The notes beneath the pieces are model-generated. The model made no database searches. It saw only the letters and a list, made by a program, of their open reading frames with translations, and had not been told where the DNA came from. Shown in pieces: positions 17,396 to 27,075 of a stretch of DNA of 64,000 bases. Each line of letters begins with the position of its first letter. Position 1 is the first letter of the stretch. Made by a program: the position numbers and the translations under genes. The stretch comes from Chitinophagales bacterium (GTDB taxonomy: Bacteria; Bacteroidota; Bacteroidia; Chitinophagales; JADIYW01): NCBI GenBank assembly GCA_023957215.1, contig JAMLHH010000006.1, positions 1 to 64,000 on the forward strand, given 5' to 3'.

Positions 17396-18178
17396 ATGTT
17401 TAAAAATCTGGCATTCATCCTATTGTTAGTAGGTACTTTGTACTACGAGCCGACTTTTGCCCAAAGTGCAAGATTACAAAAACCGGCGGAGGAGTATGAG
17501 TTTGTCTATCATCAGGATTGGTCGGCTAATTTTAAGTTGCGTTCGGATGGATGGCAATTGGGTTTTGAAATGGGCAAGTCTAAGATTTATACCCGATCAC
17601 TCATTTACCAGATTGATTTAGGGCTTTATAACCACCCAAAGCAAGCCAAACAAAACAAAGACCCTTATGCCGGATGGTTTAGTTCCAATGGAATCAAACC
17701 TTTTATTTATGGCAAGCAAAATACACTTTTTGCTTTACACGGTGCAGTCGGTCAAAGATTTTTGGTTGCAGAAAAAGCTAAGCACAACGGTGTGATGATT
17801 AACTATTACTATGCAGGGGGAATTACGTTGGGGCTTCTCAAACCTTATTATTTAAGAGTTTGCGGTGATGATTTATGTACCTATTACGATGTAGTTTCAT
17901 ATCACCCCGATGAGGACAATGGTTTTATAGATTACGATAAAATTATCGGAGGAGCAGGTTTTGGAGTGGGATGGAAATTAAAATTCAGACCCGGATTACA
18001 TGCTAAGACAGGTTTACAATTTGATTGGTCAAGTCAGAGTAGCATGATAAAAGCAGTAGATATCGGTCTGAGTGTAGATAGTTATTTTTCCAAAGTGCCG
18101 ATAATGGTTACGAAAGCAAATAAATTTATTTTTGTAAATGCCTTTGTTGGAATCAGCTTGGGCAAAAAGAAGTTATAA
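17396..18178 (+). CDS. Predicted outer-membrane beta-barrel protein
   Basis: The 260-residue product has a clear signal peptide ([22 protein letters not shown], cleavage after AFA-like FAQ region) and a mature part of alternating aromatic/polar strands ending in a strand typical of small barrels ([14 protein letters not shown]). ATG 17396 is chosen because an upstream TTG at 17351 overlaps ytxJ and adds residues before the signal peptide. Its stop overlaps the lipA start by one base. Function unknown. Confidence 0.6.
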   Translation: MFKNLAFILLLVGTLYYEPTFAQSARLQKPAEEYEFVYHQDWSANFKLRSDGWQLGFEMGKSKIYTRSLIYQIDLGLYNHPKQAKQNKDPYAGWFSSNGIKPFIYGKQNTLFALHGAVGQRFLVAEKAKHNGVMINYYYAGGITLGLLKPYYLRVCGDDLCTYYDVVSYHPDEDNGFIDYDKIIGGAGFGVGWKLKFRPGLHAKTGLQFDWSSQSSMIKAVDIGLSVDSYFSKVPIMVTKANKFIFVNAFVGISLGKKKL

Positions 18179-19044
18179 TGGAAACATTGGTTGAAAAGGA
18201 GCAGAGAATACCAAAACCGGATTGGCTAAAAGTCAAAATTCCGGCTGGTGAAAGTTATAAAAGAGTCAAATCTATTGTCAAGGAACACAAATTAAACACC
18301 ATTTGTGAAAGTGGTCACTGTCCCAATGTAGCTGAATGCTGGGGAGCGGGAACAGCCACATTTATGATTTTGGGAAATGTATGTACAAGATCTTGTGCTT
18401 TTTGTGCGGTGGCGACCGGTCGTCCCGCGGGATTGGATGAAAAAGAACCTGAACGCGTGGCTGATGCTATTCGTCTGATGAATGTAAAACATGCAGTTAT
18501 TACTTCGGTGAATAGAGATGAATTGCCTAATAAAGGTGCGAGAATCTGGCATGAAACAGTTTTGGCAATCAAAAGAGCCTGTCCCAATACGACTATTGAA
18601 ACTTTAATTCCCGATGTGAGAGCGGATTGGGATGCCTTAGAAGTGATGATTTCGGCAGGTCAGGAAGTAGTCAGTCACAATATGGAGACTGTCAAAAGAT
18701 TATACAGAAGAGTACGCCCACAGGCAAAATATGATAGAAGCATTGAAGAGCTGAGACGTATAAAAGCTTATGGCAAACGTACCAAAACAGGTATCATGGT
18801 AGGATGTGGGGAGACAGAAGATGAGGTCTATGAAGCTATGGACGAACTGTTAGATGCAGGTGTAGATGTGATTACAATAGGTCAATATTTACAACCGACA
18901 AAAATTCACATGCCGGTGGACAGATACGTGCATCCTCACGAGTTTTTACGTTATCGAAGATATGGATTGGAGAAAGGTTTCATGTATGTAGAAAGTGGCC
19001 CGATGGTTCGTTCCTCTTATCATGCAGAAAGACACGTTTTGTAA
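18178..19044 (+). CDS. lipA: Lipoyl synthase LipA
   Basis: LipA inserts two sulfurs into octanoyl groups on lipoyl domains of 2-oxoacid dehydrogenases and the glycine cleavage H protein, using radical SAM chemistry. Cys43, Cys48 and Cys54 ([12 protein letters not shown]) bind the auxiliary cluster, which is consumed as sulfur donor. Cys69, Cys73 and Cys76 (CTRSCAFC) bind the radical SAM cluster. The terminal RSSYHAE motif supplies the serine ligand. The 288-residue length is normal. It is translationally coupled to the preceding gene (TAATG). Confidence 0.98.
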   Translation: METLVEKEQRIPKPDWLKVKIPAGESYKRVKSIVKEHKLNTICESGHCPNVAECWGAGTATFMILGNVCTRSCAFCAVATGRPAGLDEKEPERVADAIRLMNVKHAVITSVNRDELPNKGARIWHETVLAIKRACPNTTIETLIPDVRADWDALEVMISAGQEVVSHNMETVKRLYRRVRPQAKYDRSIEELRRIKAYGKRTKTGIMVGCGETEDEVYEAMDELLDAGVDVITIGQYLQPTKIHMPVDRYVHPHEFLRYRRYGLEKGFMYVESGPMVRSSYHAERHVL

Positions 19045-19065
19045 CCGACTATTAGACTTTACCAC

Positions 19066-19728
19066 TTGTTAGAGCAAGCAAATAGAGTTAAATATCTCAT
19101 TCTAAAGGAAGCCTATTTAGAATGGAGAAATAAATCTGTCTTAGCAAGTATGCTTTTATATGTGATAGGGGCTACTTTTATTGTGTATTATGCTTTTGAA
19201 GGAAGAATAGAGTTTCAATCGTGGACAGCTATTTTTTGGGTAATTGTTCTCTTTTCGGTCATCAATATTGTGGGAAAAACTTTTGAAAAAGAGGTCAATC
19301 AACAATATTATTACATTAGAGGTCTTGTCAGCCCGATAGAATTAATTTTATCTAAGTTGTTTTACAATGCATTTTTGGTTTTCTTTTTTGAGCTGATAGT
19401 GTATGTGGAAATGACTATTTTCTTTGGAATACAGATACAGGACAGTTCTTATTTTTTACTCGTATTGTTTTTAGGCGGGATTGGTTTCAGTAACCTTTTT
19501 ACACTTTTTTCTACGATTACGGCTCGACTCAATAATATAGTGGTATTGCCGGTTTTGGGGTTTCCTATTATTCTTCCACTTTTAATTTTGGTTTTGAGAT
19601 TGACAAATATCTCCAATATCGAAGTTGATTTTGACGAAAAGATGATAAATATAGGCGCAATGTTGCTTTTGGACACGATTACGTTTATACTGTCTATTAT
19701 ATTATTTCCTTACCTTTGGAGCGAATAA
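19066..19728 (+). CDS. ccmB: Heme exporter membrane protein CcmB
   Basis: CcmB is the permease subunit of the CcmAB ABC transporter in cytochrome c maturation. The 220-residue product has six hydrophobic segments and CcmB-like features: an N-terminal LKEAYLEWRNKSVLASMLLY block and PVLGFPIILPLLIL near the fifth helix. The start is TTG 19066, because no ATG occurs until about residue 29. It is 21 bp after lipA and 1 bp before ccmC. No ccmA gene is in the window. Confidence 0.85.
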   Translation: MLEQANRVKYLILKEAYLEWRNKSVLASMLLYVIGATFIVYYAFEGRIEFQSWTAIFWVIVLFSVINIVGKTFEKEVNQQYYYIRGLVSPIELILSKLFYNAFLVFFFELIVYVEMTIFFGIQIQDSSYFLLVLFLGGIGFSNLFTLFSTITARLNNIVVLPVLGFPIILPLLILVLRLTNISNIEVDFDEKMINIGAMLLLDTITFILSIILFPYLWSE

Positions 19729-19729
19729 T

Positions 19730-20419
19730 ATGACATACGAGAAATTTACGACTCAAATTTGGTGGAAAGCTATCACTATAGTTTTGCTTTTTTATACTTG
19801 TATCTATGGTTTTATAGTGAAAGTGCCTGATTTGCCGATATTGGAACAATCTATTAGAAATCTGTTTTTCCACGTACCGATGTGGTTTGCAATGATGTTG
19901 CTGATGATGATTAATTTATTTTTCAGTATTAAGTATTTATCCTCTAATAGCCAAAGAAATGATGTGATTGCCGAGAAATCCGCTTTGATTGGTTTATTGT
20001 TTGGCTTTTTGGGTTTAGCGACCGGATCAGTATGGGCAAAAGTAACTTGGGGCGCTTGGTGGGTTTTTGCAGAGGTAAAATTGAATGCAACTGCTGCTGC
20101 TGTATTGGTATATTGTGCATATTTTATTTTGCGCTCCTCATTTTCTGATTCGGAGATGAAGGCAAAATTTTCAGGTGTATATTCCATTTTCGCCTTCGTG
20201 ATGTTCATGGTGTTTATCAATATCATTCCGAGGGTTTCAGGATCTTCCCTGCATCCGGGCAATGGTGGGAATCCGGGTTTTAATTCCTACGATTTAGATA
20301 ATAATTTGAGAAAAGTCTTTTATCCTGCCGTCATAGCTTGGATAGGTTTGGGGCTTTGGTTGAGTTCTTTATTAGTTAGAATTCAATTTGTTAAGAGAAA
20401 ATTAGATAGCATTGATTAA
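19730..20419 (+). CDS. ccmC: CcmC/CcsA-like cytochrome c assembly protein
   Basis: The protein should present heme at the outer face of the membrane for delivery to CcmE. It has six predicted helices and the family blocks NLFFHVPMWFAMM and SVWAKVTWGAWWVFAEVKLN. The second block is the WWD region, but the usual Asp after the tryptophans is not in its expected place (WWVFAEV). The PRVSGSSLHPGNGG segment also fits the Bacteroidota version. It lies between ccmB and ccmD. Confidence 0.85.
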   Translation: MTYEKFTTQIWWKAITIVLLFYTCIYGFIVKVPDLPILEQSIRNLFFHVPMWFAMMLLMMINLFFSIKYLSSNSQRNDVIAEKSALIGLLFGFLGLATGSVWAKVTWGAWWVFAEVKLNATAAAVLVYCAYFILRSSFSDSEMKAKFSGVYSIFAFVMFMVFINIIPRVSGSSLHPGNGGNPGFNSYDLDNNLRKVFYPAVIAWIGLGLWLSSLLVRIQFVKRKLDSID

Positions 20420-20434
20420 ATTAAAAATAAAAAG

Positions 20435-20641
20435 ATGAAAGTTGCACTATTTTTTTTACTTATAAATATTTTCTCTATTGTCGGAGTTTTTGCAGAAGAA
20501 CATCAGGCTTACGATCTTTTAATTACACAAGATAAATTAGTGGCCGTTCAAGTAGTTTTGTTAATTATTTTAGTGGTCATCGTTACTTTCTTGATTAGGC
20601 AAGAAAAGCAAATCAAATCTTTGGAAGACAGAATCAAATAA
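20435..20641 (+). CDS. ccmD: CcmD-like small membrane protein
   Basis: The 68-residue protein has an N-terminal hydrophobic segment that could be a signal peptide, a second hydrophobic helix (about 39-56) and a charged tail (RQEKQIKSLEDRIK). Size, topology and position 15 bp after ccmC match the CcmD-like protein of Bacteroidota, which retains the heme-loaded chaperone at CcmC. Confidence 0.8.
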   Translation: MKVALFFLLINIFSIVGVFAEEHQAYDLLITQDKLVAVQVVLLIILVVIVTFLIRQEKQIKSLEDRIK

Positions 20642-20739
20642 TACGATACCTTTTGTCGATGAATATTGGCTCTTTGGTGGTTTTATAGATGATTTGGGGG
20701 AAATTGTCATTCAATTAAAAATCTGATGAGAAAAACCTT

Positions 20740-20758
20740 AATTAGAAGCTTTCTAATT
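20740..20758. terminator. Hairpin after ccmD, possible terminator
   Basis: AATTAGAA pairs with TTCTAATT around a GCT loop, a perfect 8-bp stem between ccmD and the acnA promoter. No U-run follows, so an operator is equally possible. Confidence 0.3.
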
Positions 20759-20788
20759 TAGCGCAATGGATAGATAGAGAATCATTTA

Positions 20789-20822
20789 TTTGTTAAAATA
20801 AAGAACAAAATATGTATTTTCG
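20789..20822 (+). promoter_or_regulatory. Probable acnA promoter
   Basis: TTTG (20789-20792) and TATTTTCG (20815-20822) are separated by 22 bp. The second is the TTCG variant of the Bacteroidota -7 element. It leaves a leader of about 60 nt before acnA. Confidence 0.45.
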
Positions 20823-20889
20823 TGTCTTTTTTAGAGAGGACTGTATTGTCTCAAAATATGGAATAAGAATTTTTAATTAAGTGAATAAT

Positions 20890-23655
20890 ATGAAGTACGA
20901 AAAAGCAAAATCCGTTAAAGAAATTGAAGTAAACGGTAAAAAGTACAAGTATGCATCACTGAAAGACGCAGAAGGCGCAAATATTGACCATTTGCCTTTT
21001 AGTATCCGCATACTTTTAGAAAACGAATTGAGAAACTATGATGGTTTTAATGTAACAGATGAGCATCTTAAAACTTTGCTTAATTGGAAACCAACTATTG
21101 AAGAAGGAGATGTTGCATTTAAGCCGGCGCGTGTTTTGATGCAAGACTTTACCGGTGTGCCGGCGGTAGTGGATATTGCTGCATTACGTTCAGAATATAT
21201 TCGACATGGTAAAGATGGTAAAGAAATCAATCCTGCCATTCCTGTGGATTTAGTGATTGACCACTCCGTACAAGTTGACTATTATGGAACAGATTATGCG
21301 TTGAGTAAAAACGTAGAAATCGAATATGAAAGAAACAGTGAAAGATATGAACTGTTGAAATGGGCACAAGCTTCGATGGATAATTTTACTGTTGTACCTC
21401 CGGGAAATGGTATTTGTCACCAAGTGAATTTGGAATATTTGGCAAAAGGTGTACAGGTACGTGACGGATGGTTGTTTCCTGATACTTTAGTGGGTACGGA
21501 CTCTCACACACCGATGGTAAACGGTATTGGTGTTGTCGCATGGGGTGTCGGAGGTATTGAAGCCGAAGCAGCTATGTTGGATCAAGTGATTTATTTCTCT
21601 GTGCCACAAGTAATCGGTTTAAAACTAACCGGAAAAATTCCTAATACATGTACCGCAACCGATATGGTACTTTCTATTACAAGAGCATTGAGAGATGTAG
21701 GCGTAGTAGGCAAATTTGTTGAAGTTTTTGGTGAAGGGTTGGATCAATTGTCCGTAACTGACAGAGCAACTATCTCTAACATGTCACCAGAATTTGGTTG
21801 TACAGTTACTTATTTCCCGATTGATGACAGAACTTTGGAATATATGCGTTCTACTAACCGTTCTGAAGAACAAATCAAAATTGTAGAATCTTATGCAAAA
21901 GCTAATCACCTTTGGAGAACAGGTAAAGAAACTATTCAATATACACAAGTTGTAGAATTGGATCTTTCTACTTTGGAACCTACAGTTGCCGGTCCTAAAC
22001 GTCCACAAGATAAAATCATTGCAAAAACTTTGAAAACGAAGTTTGGCGAGCTTTTAAAAGATGAGTTTAACAGAGATTATATTCACGTAAAAGACAGAAA
22101 AGAAAGTGCATGGCTATCAGAAGGTGGCTCCGGTACTGAATTTTCTTTTGAAACCGCCAAAGAAAGAAATCCTGAAATTGAAGTCATTGACAATGGTTTG
22201 AGATCTGTAAGAATCAAACACAAAGACCAAGAATTTGTATTGAGCGACGGCAGTATCGTTATTGCAGCTATTACAAGCTGTACCAATACCTCTAATCCTT
22301 CCGTCATGGTGGGTGCAGGTCTATTGGCAAGAAATGCCGTAGAAAAAGGTTTGCGTACTAAATCTTGGGTAAAAACATCTTTAGCACCGGGTTCAAAAGT
22401 TGTCACTCAATATTTAGAGCGTTCCGGTCTGAATGAAGCTTTGGATGCATTGCGTTTCCACACCGTAGGTTATGGTTGTACTTCTTGTATAGGCAACTCC
22501 GGACCTCTTCCTCCACATATTGCAGAAGCAGTAGAAAAGGGAGAGTTGGTGACAGCGTCTGTACTTTCAGGTAACAGAAACTTTGAAGCCCGTGTACACG
22601 CACAGGTAAAAATGAACTTCTTGATGTCACCTATGTTGGTCGTAGCTTATGCTTTGGCTGGTAGAGTGGATATTGATATCGTCAACGATCCTATTGACTT
22701 AGATCCTAACGGACAACCGGTATATTTGAAAGATATTTGGCCATCTCGTGAAGAAATTGCTCAAACTATCAGCAAATGTATGAAGACCGAAGACTTTGAA
22801 GCTTCTTATGGTGCAATTTACAAAGGCTCAAAAGAATGGGAAGATTTGGATGTGGAAATTTCCGATGCTTTTAACTGGAAAGATACTTCTACTTATGTGA
22901 GAGAAGTTCCATTCTTCCAAAATATTACACCGGCTACAAATCCTATTATAGATATCAAAGAGGCGAGGGTATTATTGTACTTGGGTAAATCTGTTACCAC
23001 AGACCATATTTCCCCTGCGGGTTCATTCAGAGAAAGTTCTGCTGCCGGTAGATATTTGATAGAAAAAGGGGTAAAAAAAGAAAACTTTAACTCTTATGGT
23101 TCAAGACGTGGTAATCACGAAGTAATGATGAGAGGTACTTTTGCCAATGTGCGTATCAAAAACAAGATTGTTGAAGAAATCGGAGGTTATAGTAAACATT
23201 TCCCATCTAACACAGTAGATACAGTGTATGATGTAGCGATGAAATACGAATCTGAAAACACACCGTTAATCGTTTTGGCAGGTGCTGAGTATGGTTCCGG
23301 TTCATCAAGAGACTGGGCTGCAAAAGGCACTTTCTTGTTAGGGGTCAAAGCCGTAATCGCTGAAAGTTTTGAGCGTATTCATAGAAGTAACTTGGTACAA
23401 ATGGGTGTAGCTCCATTAGAATTTACAAATGGTGCTACTGCTGAAAGCCTTGGTTTGGACGGTTCTGAAGTGATTACTATCTCAGGATTGGCAGATAATT
23501 TGGTTCCGCATAAAACTCTTGATGTGAAAGCTGTACATCCATCCGGAAAAGAGACCAACTTTAAAGTGAAAGCTCGTTTGGATTCACCTATTGAGATAGA
23601 ATACTACAAAAACGATGGTATTCTACAGTACGTTTTAAGAGAGTCTTTAAAATAG
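20890..23655 (+). CDS. acnA: Aconitate hydratase (AcnA type)
   Basis: Aconitase interconverts citrate and isocitrate in the TCA cycle. The 921-residue length and sequence match the AcnA/IRP branch: NGVGVVAWGVGGIEAE-like block, the cluster ligand in SCTNTSNPSVM, the CxxC pair in GYGCTSCIGNSG, and the swivel domain with GSSRDWAAKG. ATG 20890 is preferred over GTG 20881 three codons earlier. Bacteroides often use the AcnA/B or mitochondrial-like type, so this choice is lineage-informative. A strong terminator follows. Confidence 0.96.
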   Translation: MKYEKAKSVKEIEVNGKKYKYASLKDAEGANIDHLPFSIRILLENELRNYDGFNVTDEHLKTLLNWKPTIEEGDVAFKPARVLMQDFTGVPAVVDIAALRSEYIRHGKDGKEINPAIPVDLVIDHSVQVDYYGTDYALSKNVEIEYERNSERYELLKWAQASMDNFTVVPPGNGICHQVNLEYLAKGVQVRDGWLFPDTLVGTDSHTPMVNGIGVVAWGVGGIEAEAAMLDQVIYFSVPQVIGLKLTGKIPNTCTATDMVLSITRALRDVGVVGKFVEVFGEGLDQLSVTDRATISNMSPEFGCTVTYFPIDDRTLEYMRSTNRSEEQIKIVESYAKANHLWRTGKETIQYTQVVELDLSTLEPTVAGPKRPQDKIIAKTLKTKFGELLKDEFNRDYIHVKDRKESAWLSEGGSGTEFSFETAKERNPEIEVIDNGLRSVRIKHKDQEFVLSDGSIVIAAITSCTNTSNPSVMVGAGLLARNAVEKGLRTKSWVKTSLAPGSKVVTQYLERSGLNEALDALRFHTVGYGCTSCIGNSGPLPPHIAEAVEKGELVTASVLSGNRNFEARVHAQVKMNFLMSPMLVVAYALAGRVDIDIVNDPIDLDPNGQPVYLKDIWPSREEIAQTISKCMKTEDFEASYGAIYKGSKEWEDLDVEISDAFNWKDTSTYVREVPFFQNITPATNPIIDIKEARVLLYLGKSVTTDHISPAGSFRESSAAGRYLIEKGVKKENFNSYGSRRGNHEVMMRGTFANVRIKNKIVEEIGGYSKHFPSNTVDTVYDVAMKYESENTPLIVLAGAEYGSGSSRDWAAKGTFLLGVKAVIAESFERIHRSNLVQMGVAPLEFTNGATAESLGLDGSEVITISGLADNLVPHKTLDVKAVHPSGKETNFKVKARLDSPIEIEYYKNDGILQYVLRESLK

Positions 23656-23679
23656 AAAATAAAGAAGATTCATATCCAT

Positions 23680-23713
23680 AAAGGCTACTTGCATTGTCAA
23701 GTAGCCTTTTTTT
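23680..23713 (+). terminator. Rho-independent terminator of acnA
   Basis: AAAGGCTACTT and AAGTAGCCTTT form an 11-bp stem with an 8-nt loop, followed by a T-run. Confidence 0.93.
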
Positions 23714-23841
23714 AATAACATCACATAAAAGCAAATCGCAATAAATTTTATTACTTATTTTTTTAAATAGTTTATAAATATTGAATTTGTTATACCTTTA
23801 CTTATCTTAAAAAAATCTAAAAAGAACAATTTTTTCATACC

Positions 23842-24333
23842 ATGAATATATATGTTGCCAATATTCATCTTGAGGCAAGGGAGAATGAATTAAAGTCTCT
23901 ATTTGACAAATACGGCGAAGTTGTATCCGTAAAAATAATCTTAGACAGAGAGACAAAAAAGAGTCGGGGCTTTGGCTTTGTCGTCATGAAGAAAGATTCA
24001 GAGGCGAAAAATGCCATCCAAAACATAAATGGATCTATTTTCAAAGGAAGATCTTTGGCAGTAAAAGAAGCATTGCCTCCGGCTAAAGAGGTCAAAGATA
24101 ATTCCAATCACAAAAGTACAAATGTAACGAAAGAAAGAAAGGACTCTGTCGTTAAAGCACCTGACATTAATTTGGATGATATTAAGAATAAATCATCAGA
24201 ACATAAGAAGAAAAAAGATGATAGAAACTTTTTTGAATCAGAAAGGAAAATAAAGAAATCTTTTGACAAAAAAAAGAAGTATCGCGATTTTGACGAGGAC
24301 GATGATGATTATAATTACCGAATTAAATATTAG
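23842..24333 (+). CDS. RRM-domain RNA-binding protein
   Basis: The 163-residue protein begins with one RNA recognition motif (about 1-80), with RNP2 IYVANI and RNP1 SRGFGFVVM. The aromatic residues of RNP1 that stack on RNA are kept. The rest is a highly charged Lys/Asp-rich tail, probably disordered. Proteins of this kind are common in Bacteroidota and cyanobacteria and may act as RNA chaperones or post-transcriptional regulators. The target is unknown. It ends 2 bp from the convergent Rrf2 gene. Confidence 0.9.
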   Translation: MNIYVANIHLEARENELKSLFDKYGEVVSVKIILDRETKKSRGFGFVVMKKDSEAKNAIQNINGSIFKGRSLAVKEALPPAKEVKDNSNHKSTNVTKERKDSVVKAPDINLDDIKNKSSEHKKKKDDRNFFESERKIKKSFDKKKKYRDFDEDDDDYNYRIKY

Positions 24334-24335
24334 GT

Positions 24336-24785
24336 TTAATTTGATGAAATTGTTTTCAATAAGGAAGCTTTACCGGATTTCAGGTCAATAGCCAAATCAT
24401 ATACAGAGGTCGTTTTGAGCATCATTTTTAAGTTGTCTCTGATACTTGAAAATTTTGAATGTAAAGGGCAAGGATTGTTGGGATCACATTTACTAAATCC
24501 TAATGCGCAGCTGTTATATGCCGTACTGCCGTCTATGGCATCCACGATATCACCTACTTTAATAGCATGCATGGATGATTCGCTGATTTCAAATCCGCCT
24601 TGTATTCCTTTGTAAGAACTTACTATCTTCTGCTTAGTGAGTGCGCTTAAAATTTTACCTATAAAAGCTTCAGGACATCCTGCATTTTCAGCAATAGCGC
24701 TAATATTGACCCTGTTTCCATCTAATGATTGGGCGGCTATGTAAGTAACAGCTCTTAATCCGTATTTACAAGCATTTGAGAACAT
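24336..24785 (-). CDS. Rrf2-family transcriptional regulator
   Basis: The 149-residue protein has the Rrf2 winged-helix domain (CKYGLRAVTYIA, then NISAIAENAGCPEAFIGKIL) and a KGIQGGFEIS wing. The cysteine cluster CALGFSKCDPNNPC can bind an iron-sulfur cluster as in IscR, NsrR or RsrR, so it probably senses iron-sulfur status, nitric oxide or redox state. No isc/suf or nitrosative-stress genes are adjacent, so its targets cannot be named. A near-consensus -7 element (TATCTTTA, minus strand) lies just upstream. Confidence 0.88.
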   Translation of the reverse strand: MFSNACKYGLRAVTYIAAQSLDGNRVNISAIAENAGCPEAFIGKILSALTKQKIVSSYKGIQGGFEISESSMHAIKVGDIVDAIDGSTAYNSCALGFSKCDPNNPCPLHSKFSSIRDNLKMMLKTTSVYDLAIDLKSGKASLLKTISSN

Positions 24786-24891
24786 ACATTTTTTTTTGTA
24801 AAGATATAATTTCTACTCTAAAGACTATATTGTGTTAATGTCAAATGAGTTTTTCTGATAGAGGAACACTTATACGTACATTTTGAAACAG

Positions 24892-25470
24892 CTACTTTTT
24901 CAATATATTTCCCAAAATACTGCCAATAGCTCCGGCAGTACCTCCTTTGGAATTTCCTCCTCCCAAAATACTGCCAACGATGTCCATCCATCCGCCGTTA
25001 CCCCCGCTGATACTATTGAGCAATCCGCCCAAATCGATAGGATTGTTGACTTTATTGGTCTGTTTTTGTTTACTCAGATAACTCATTACGATAGGAGCTA
25101 ATGTGGCAAGTATCGGACCTATTTGAGATGCATTTACTCCTGTCGATTTTGAAAGACTTTGTTTGACTTGATCGTTTTGATTTCCAAATACATGTCCTAA
25201 AATTCCCATTCCATCTTGTTGTAAACCTTGGGCATTCCCCAAAATAGAACCTAAATTATCTAATAGGGATGGCTCATGACTGCTCAATGCATTATGCAAA
25301 GCTTCCGCTCCTTTAGGTGTTTGGGCATTGTGTTGAAGTCCTCCTAATATAGTAGGAATGGCAGATTGTACAATACTGGCTGCCTGTTTTTGATCCAAAT
25401 TAAATTGTGAAGCTATCTGGCTTATAATTTCTTGACCCTTTTCTCCTTTTAGTAAATCGTCTAAATTCAT
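24892..25470 (-). CDS. DUF937-family protein
   Basis: The 192-residue protein has the DUF937/YidB pattern: MNLDDLLKGEKGQEIISQIA, then repeated helical blocks with QAASIVQSAIPTILGGL and GVNASQIGPILATLAPIVMSYL, and a Gly-rich C-terminus ending SILGNILKK. No enzyme motif is visible and function is unknown. A perfect -7 element (TACATTTG, minus strand, 25490-25497) precedes it. Confidence 0.8.
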   Translation of the reverse strand: MNLDDLLKGEKGQEIISQIASQFNLDQKQAASIVQSAIPTILGGLQHNAQTPKGAEALHNALSSHEPSLLDNLGSILGNAQGLQQDGMGILGHVFGNQNDQVKQSLSKSTGVNASQIGPILATLAPIVMSYLSKQKQTNKVNNPIDLGGLLNSISGGNGGWMDIVGSILGGGNSKGGTAGAIGSILGNILKK

Positions 25471-25489
25471 AAAGTAGTATTATATTTTT

Positions 25490-25497
25490 CAAATGTA
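25490..25497 (-). promoter_or_regulatory. -7 element of the DUF937 gene
   Basis: TACATTTG on the minus strand matches TANNTTTG, with 19 bp to the start codon. Confidence 0.45.
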
Positions 25498-25686
25498 GTG
25501 ATATTATAAAAATAAGTTTAATATATTTAGCTATTTTTCACTCAGCTTTTTAATTACTTATAATAAGGTCTTATCTTAAACTTAACTCAAAAATCATCTG
25601 TTGTAAATATTTATAATGCTTACATTCTATTATTAATCATTAATTTGTGCATTCAAATTTTAAATTGCAAATAAATCAAATACGAT

Positions 25687-26964
25687 ATGACATTTTTAAA
25701 AAATCCAAGAAGAGTTGCTGTTGTAGGTTATAACAGAATTCCATTTGCTCGTCAAAATACTGTTTATGCAGAAGCTACCATTAGAGATATGATGGTGGCC
25801 ACACTCAATGGTTTAGTAGAAAAATACAAATTACAAGGTGAGTTGATTGGCGAAGTGGCAGGTGGTGCGGTTTTAAAGAGTAGTGCTGAGGGTAATTTGA
25901 TGAAAGATTCTTTGATGATGACTGCATTAAATCCGGCTACTCCGGGAGTGGATGTTCAGCAAAATTGTGATACAGGTCTGGCGGCGGCTATCTACATCGC
26001 CAATAAGATTGCTTTGGGGCAGATTGAAGTGGGTATTGCCGGCGGAGCGGATTCTACCAGTCAAGTACCTTTGGTATTGGGAGAAAACTTAACAAGAGCA
26101 TTTTTGGCAGCTAATAGAGCGAAAAAAAATCAAGATAAAGCTTTGGCTTTATTAAAAGTAAGACCTAAAGATTTAATTCCGGTGATTCCCGCAGTTTTAG
26201 AACCTTTGACAGGTTTGTCTATGGGAGGTCATACAGAATATACTGCTAAATATTACAGAATAGGCCGTAAAGAGCAAGATCAACTTGCTTATGAAAGCCA
26301 TCATAAAATGGCAGCAGCTTATGACGAAGGTTGGATGGACGATATGGTCAGTCCGTTTATAGGTGTGGAGAGAGACAATAATTTACGTCCTGATACCACA
26401 GTCGAAAAATTAAGCACTTTGAGACCTGCATTTGACAGAAAAAATGGTACGATGACAGCCGGTAATTCAACACCACTTTCTGATGGTGCATCCGCCGTAT
26501 TGTTAGCGACCGAAGAATGGGCAAAAGAAAGAAACTTACCTGTCTTAGCATACATTACTGCTGCTCAAGAAGCAGGTATCGAGTTTGTGGAAAACAAACA
26601 CAATCTATTGATGGCACCGGTTTATTCTGCTTATGAAATGTTGAAGAAAAATAATTTAAAACTTCAAGATTTTGATTTTTATGAAATCCATGAAGCGTTT
26701 GCAGCTCAAACTTTGGCGACTTTAAAAATATGGGAAAGTGAAGAATTGAGTAAACAATTCGGTATTGAACCATTGGGTAAAATTGATAGAAGCAAATTAA
26801 ATGTGAAAGGTGGCAGTTTGGCCGCCGGACATCCATTTGCTGCTACCGGTGGTAGAATCATTGCTACATTGGCTAAGTTATTGAATGAAAAAGGTTCAGG
26901 TAGAGGTTTTATCTCTATTTGTGCAGCAAGAGGTCAAGGAGCGACTATGATTTTAGAGAAATAA
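25687..26964 (+). CDS. fadI: FadI-like acetyl-CoA C-acyltransferase (thiolase)
   Basis: The enzyme cleaves 3-ketoacyl-CoA in fatty-acid oxidation or condenses acetyl-CoA. The 425-residue product has the nucleophile Cys94 (QQNCDTGLAA), the GHPFAATGGR histidine block and the final Cys in ISICAARGQGATMILE. Length and the CAARGQGA form match FadI-type thiolases rather than the 390-residue AtoB/FadA type. It stands alone here; the acyl-CoA dehydrogenase at 38.4 kb probably serves the same pathway. A terminator follows. Confidence 0.88.
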   Translation: MTFLKNPRRVAVVGYNRIPFARQNTVYAEATIRDMMVATLNGLVEKYKLQGELIGEVAGGAVLKSSAEGNLMKDSLMMTALNPATPGVDVQQNCDTGLAAAIYIANKIALGQIEVGIAGGADSTSQVPLVLGENLTRAFLAANRAKKNQDKALALLKVRPKDLIPVIPAVLEPLTGLSMGGHTEYTAKYYRIGRKEQDQLAYESHHKMAAAYDEGWMDDMVSPFIGVERDNNLRPDTTVEKLSTLRPAFDRKNGTMTAGNSTPLSDGASAVLLATEEWAKERNLPVLAYITAAQEAGIEFVENKHNLLMAPVYSAYEMLKKNNLKLQDFDFYEIHEAFAAQTLATLKIWESEELSKQFGIEPLGKIDRSKLNVKGGSLAAGHPFAATGGRIIATLAKLLNEKGSGRGFISICAARGQGATMILEK

Positions 26965-26980
26965 TCATCATCATACAAAC

Positions 26981-27012
26981 AAAAAAAGGGTCGCAACAGT
27001 GGCTCTTTTTTT
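26981..27012. terminator. Bidirectional terminator between thiolase and nadE genes
   Basis: A 14-bp stem of AAAAAAAGGGTCGC with GTGGCTCTTTTTTT (three G-U pairs) around the loop AACA. A-run and T-run flank it, so it can serve both convergent genes. Confidence 0.85.
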
Positions 27013-27075
27013 GTTTTCTTTTGAATCAAGTTCGTTTTAGGGTAATTTGTAAAAAATATTTGTAGGAAGAATTTT

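Noticed and set aside
20642-20889. Structured RNA or small gene between ccmD and acnA
   Set aside because: Only very short reading frames and one 8-bp hairpin are present, and no known RNA family is recognised.
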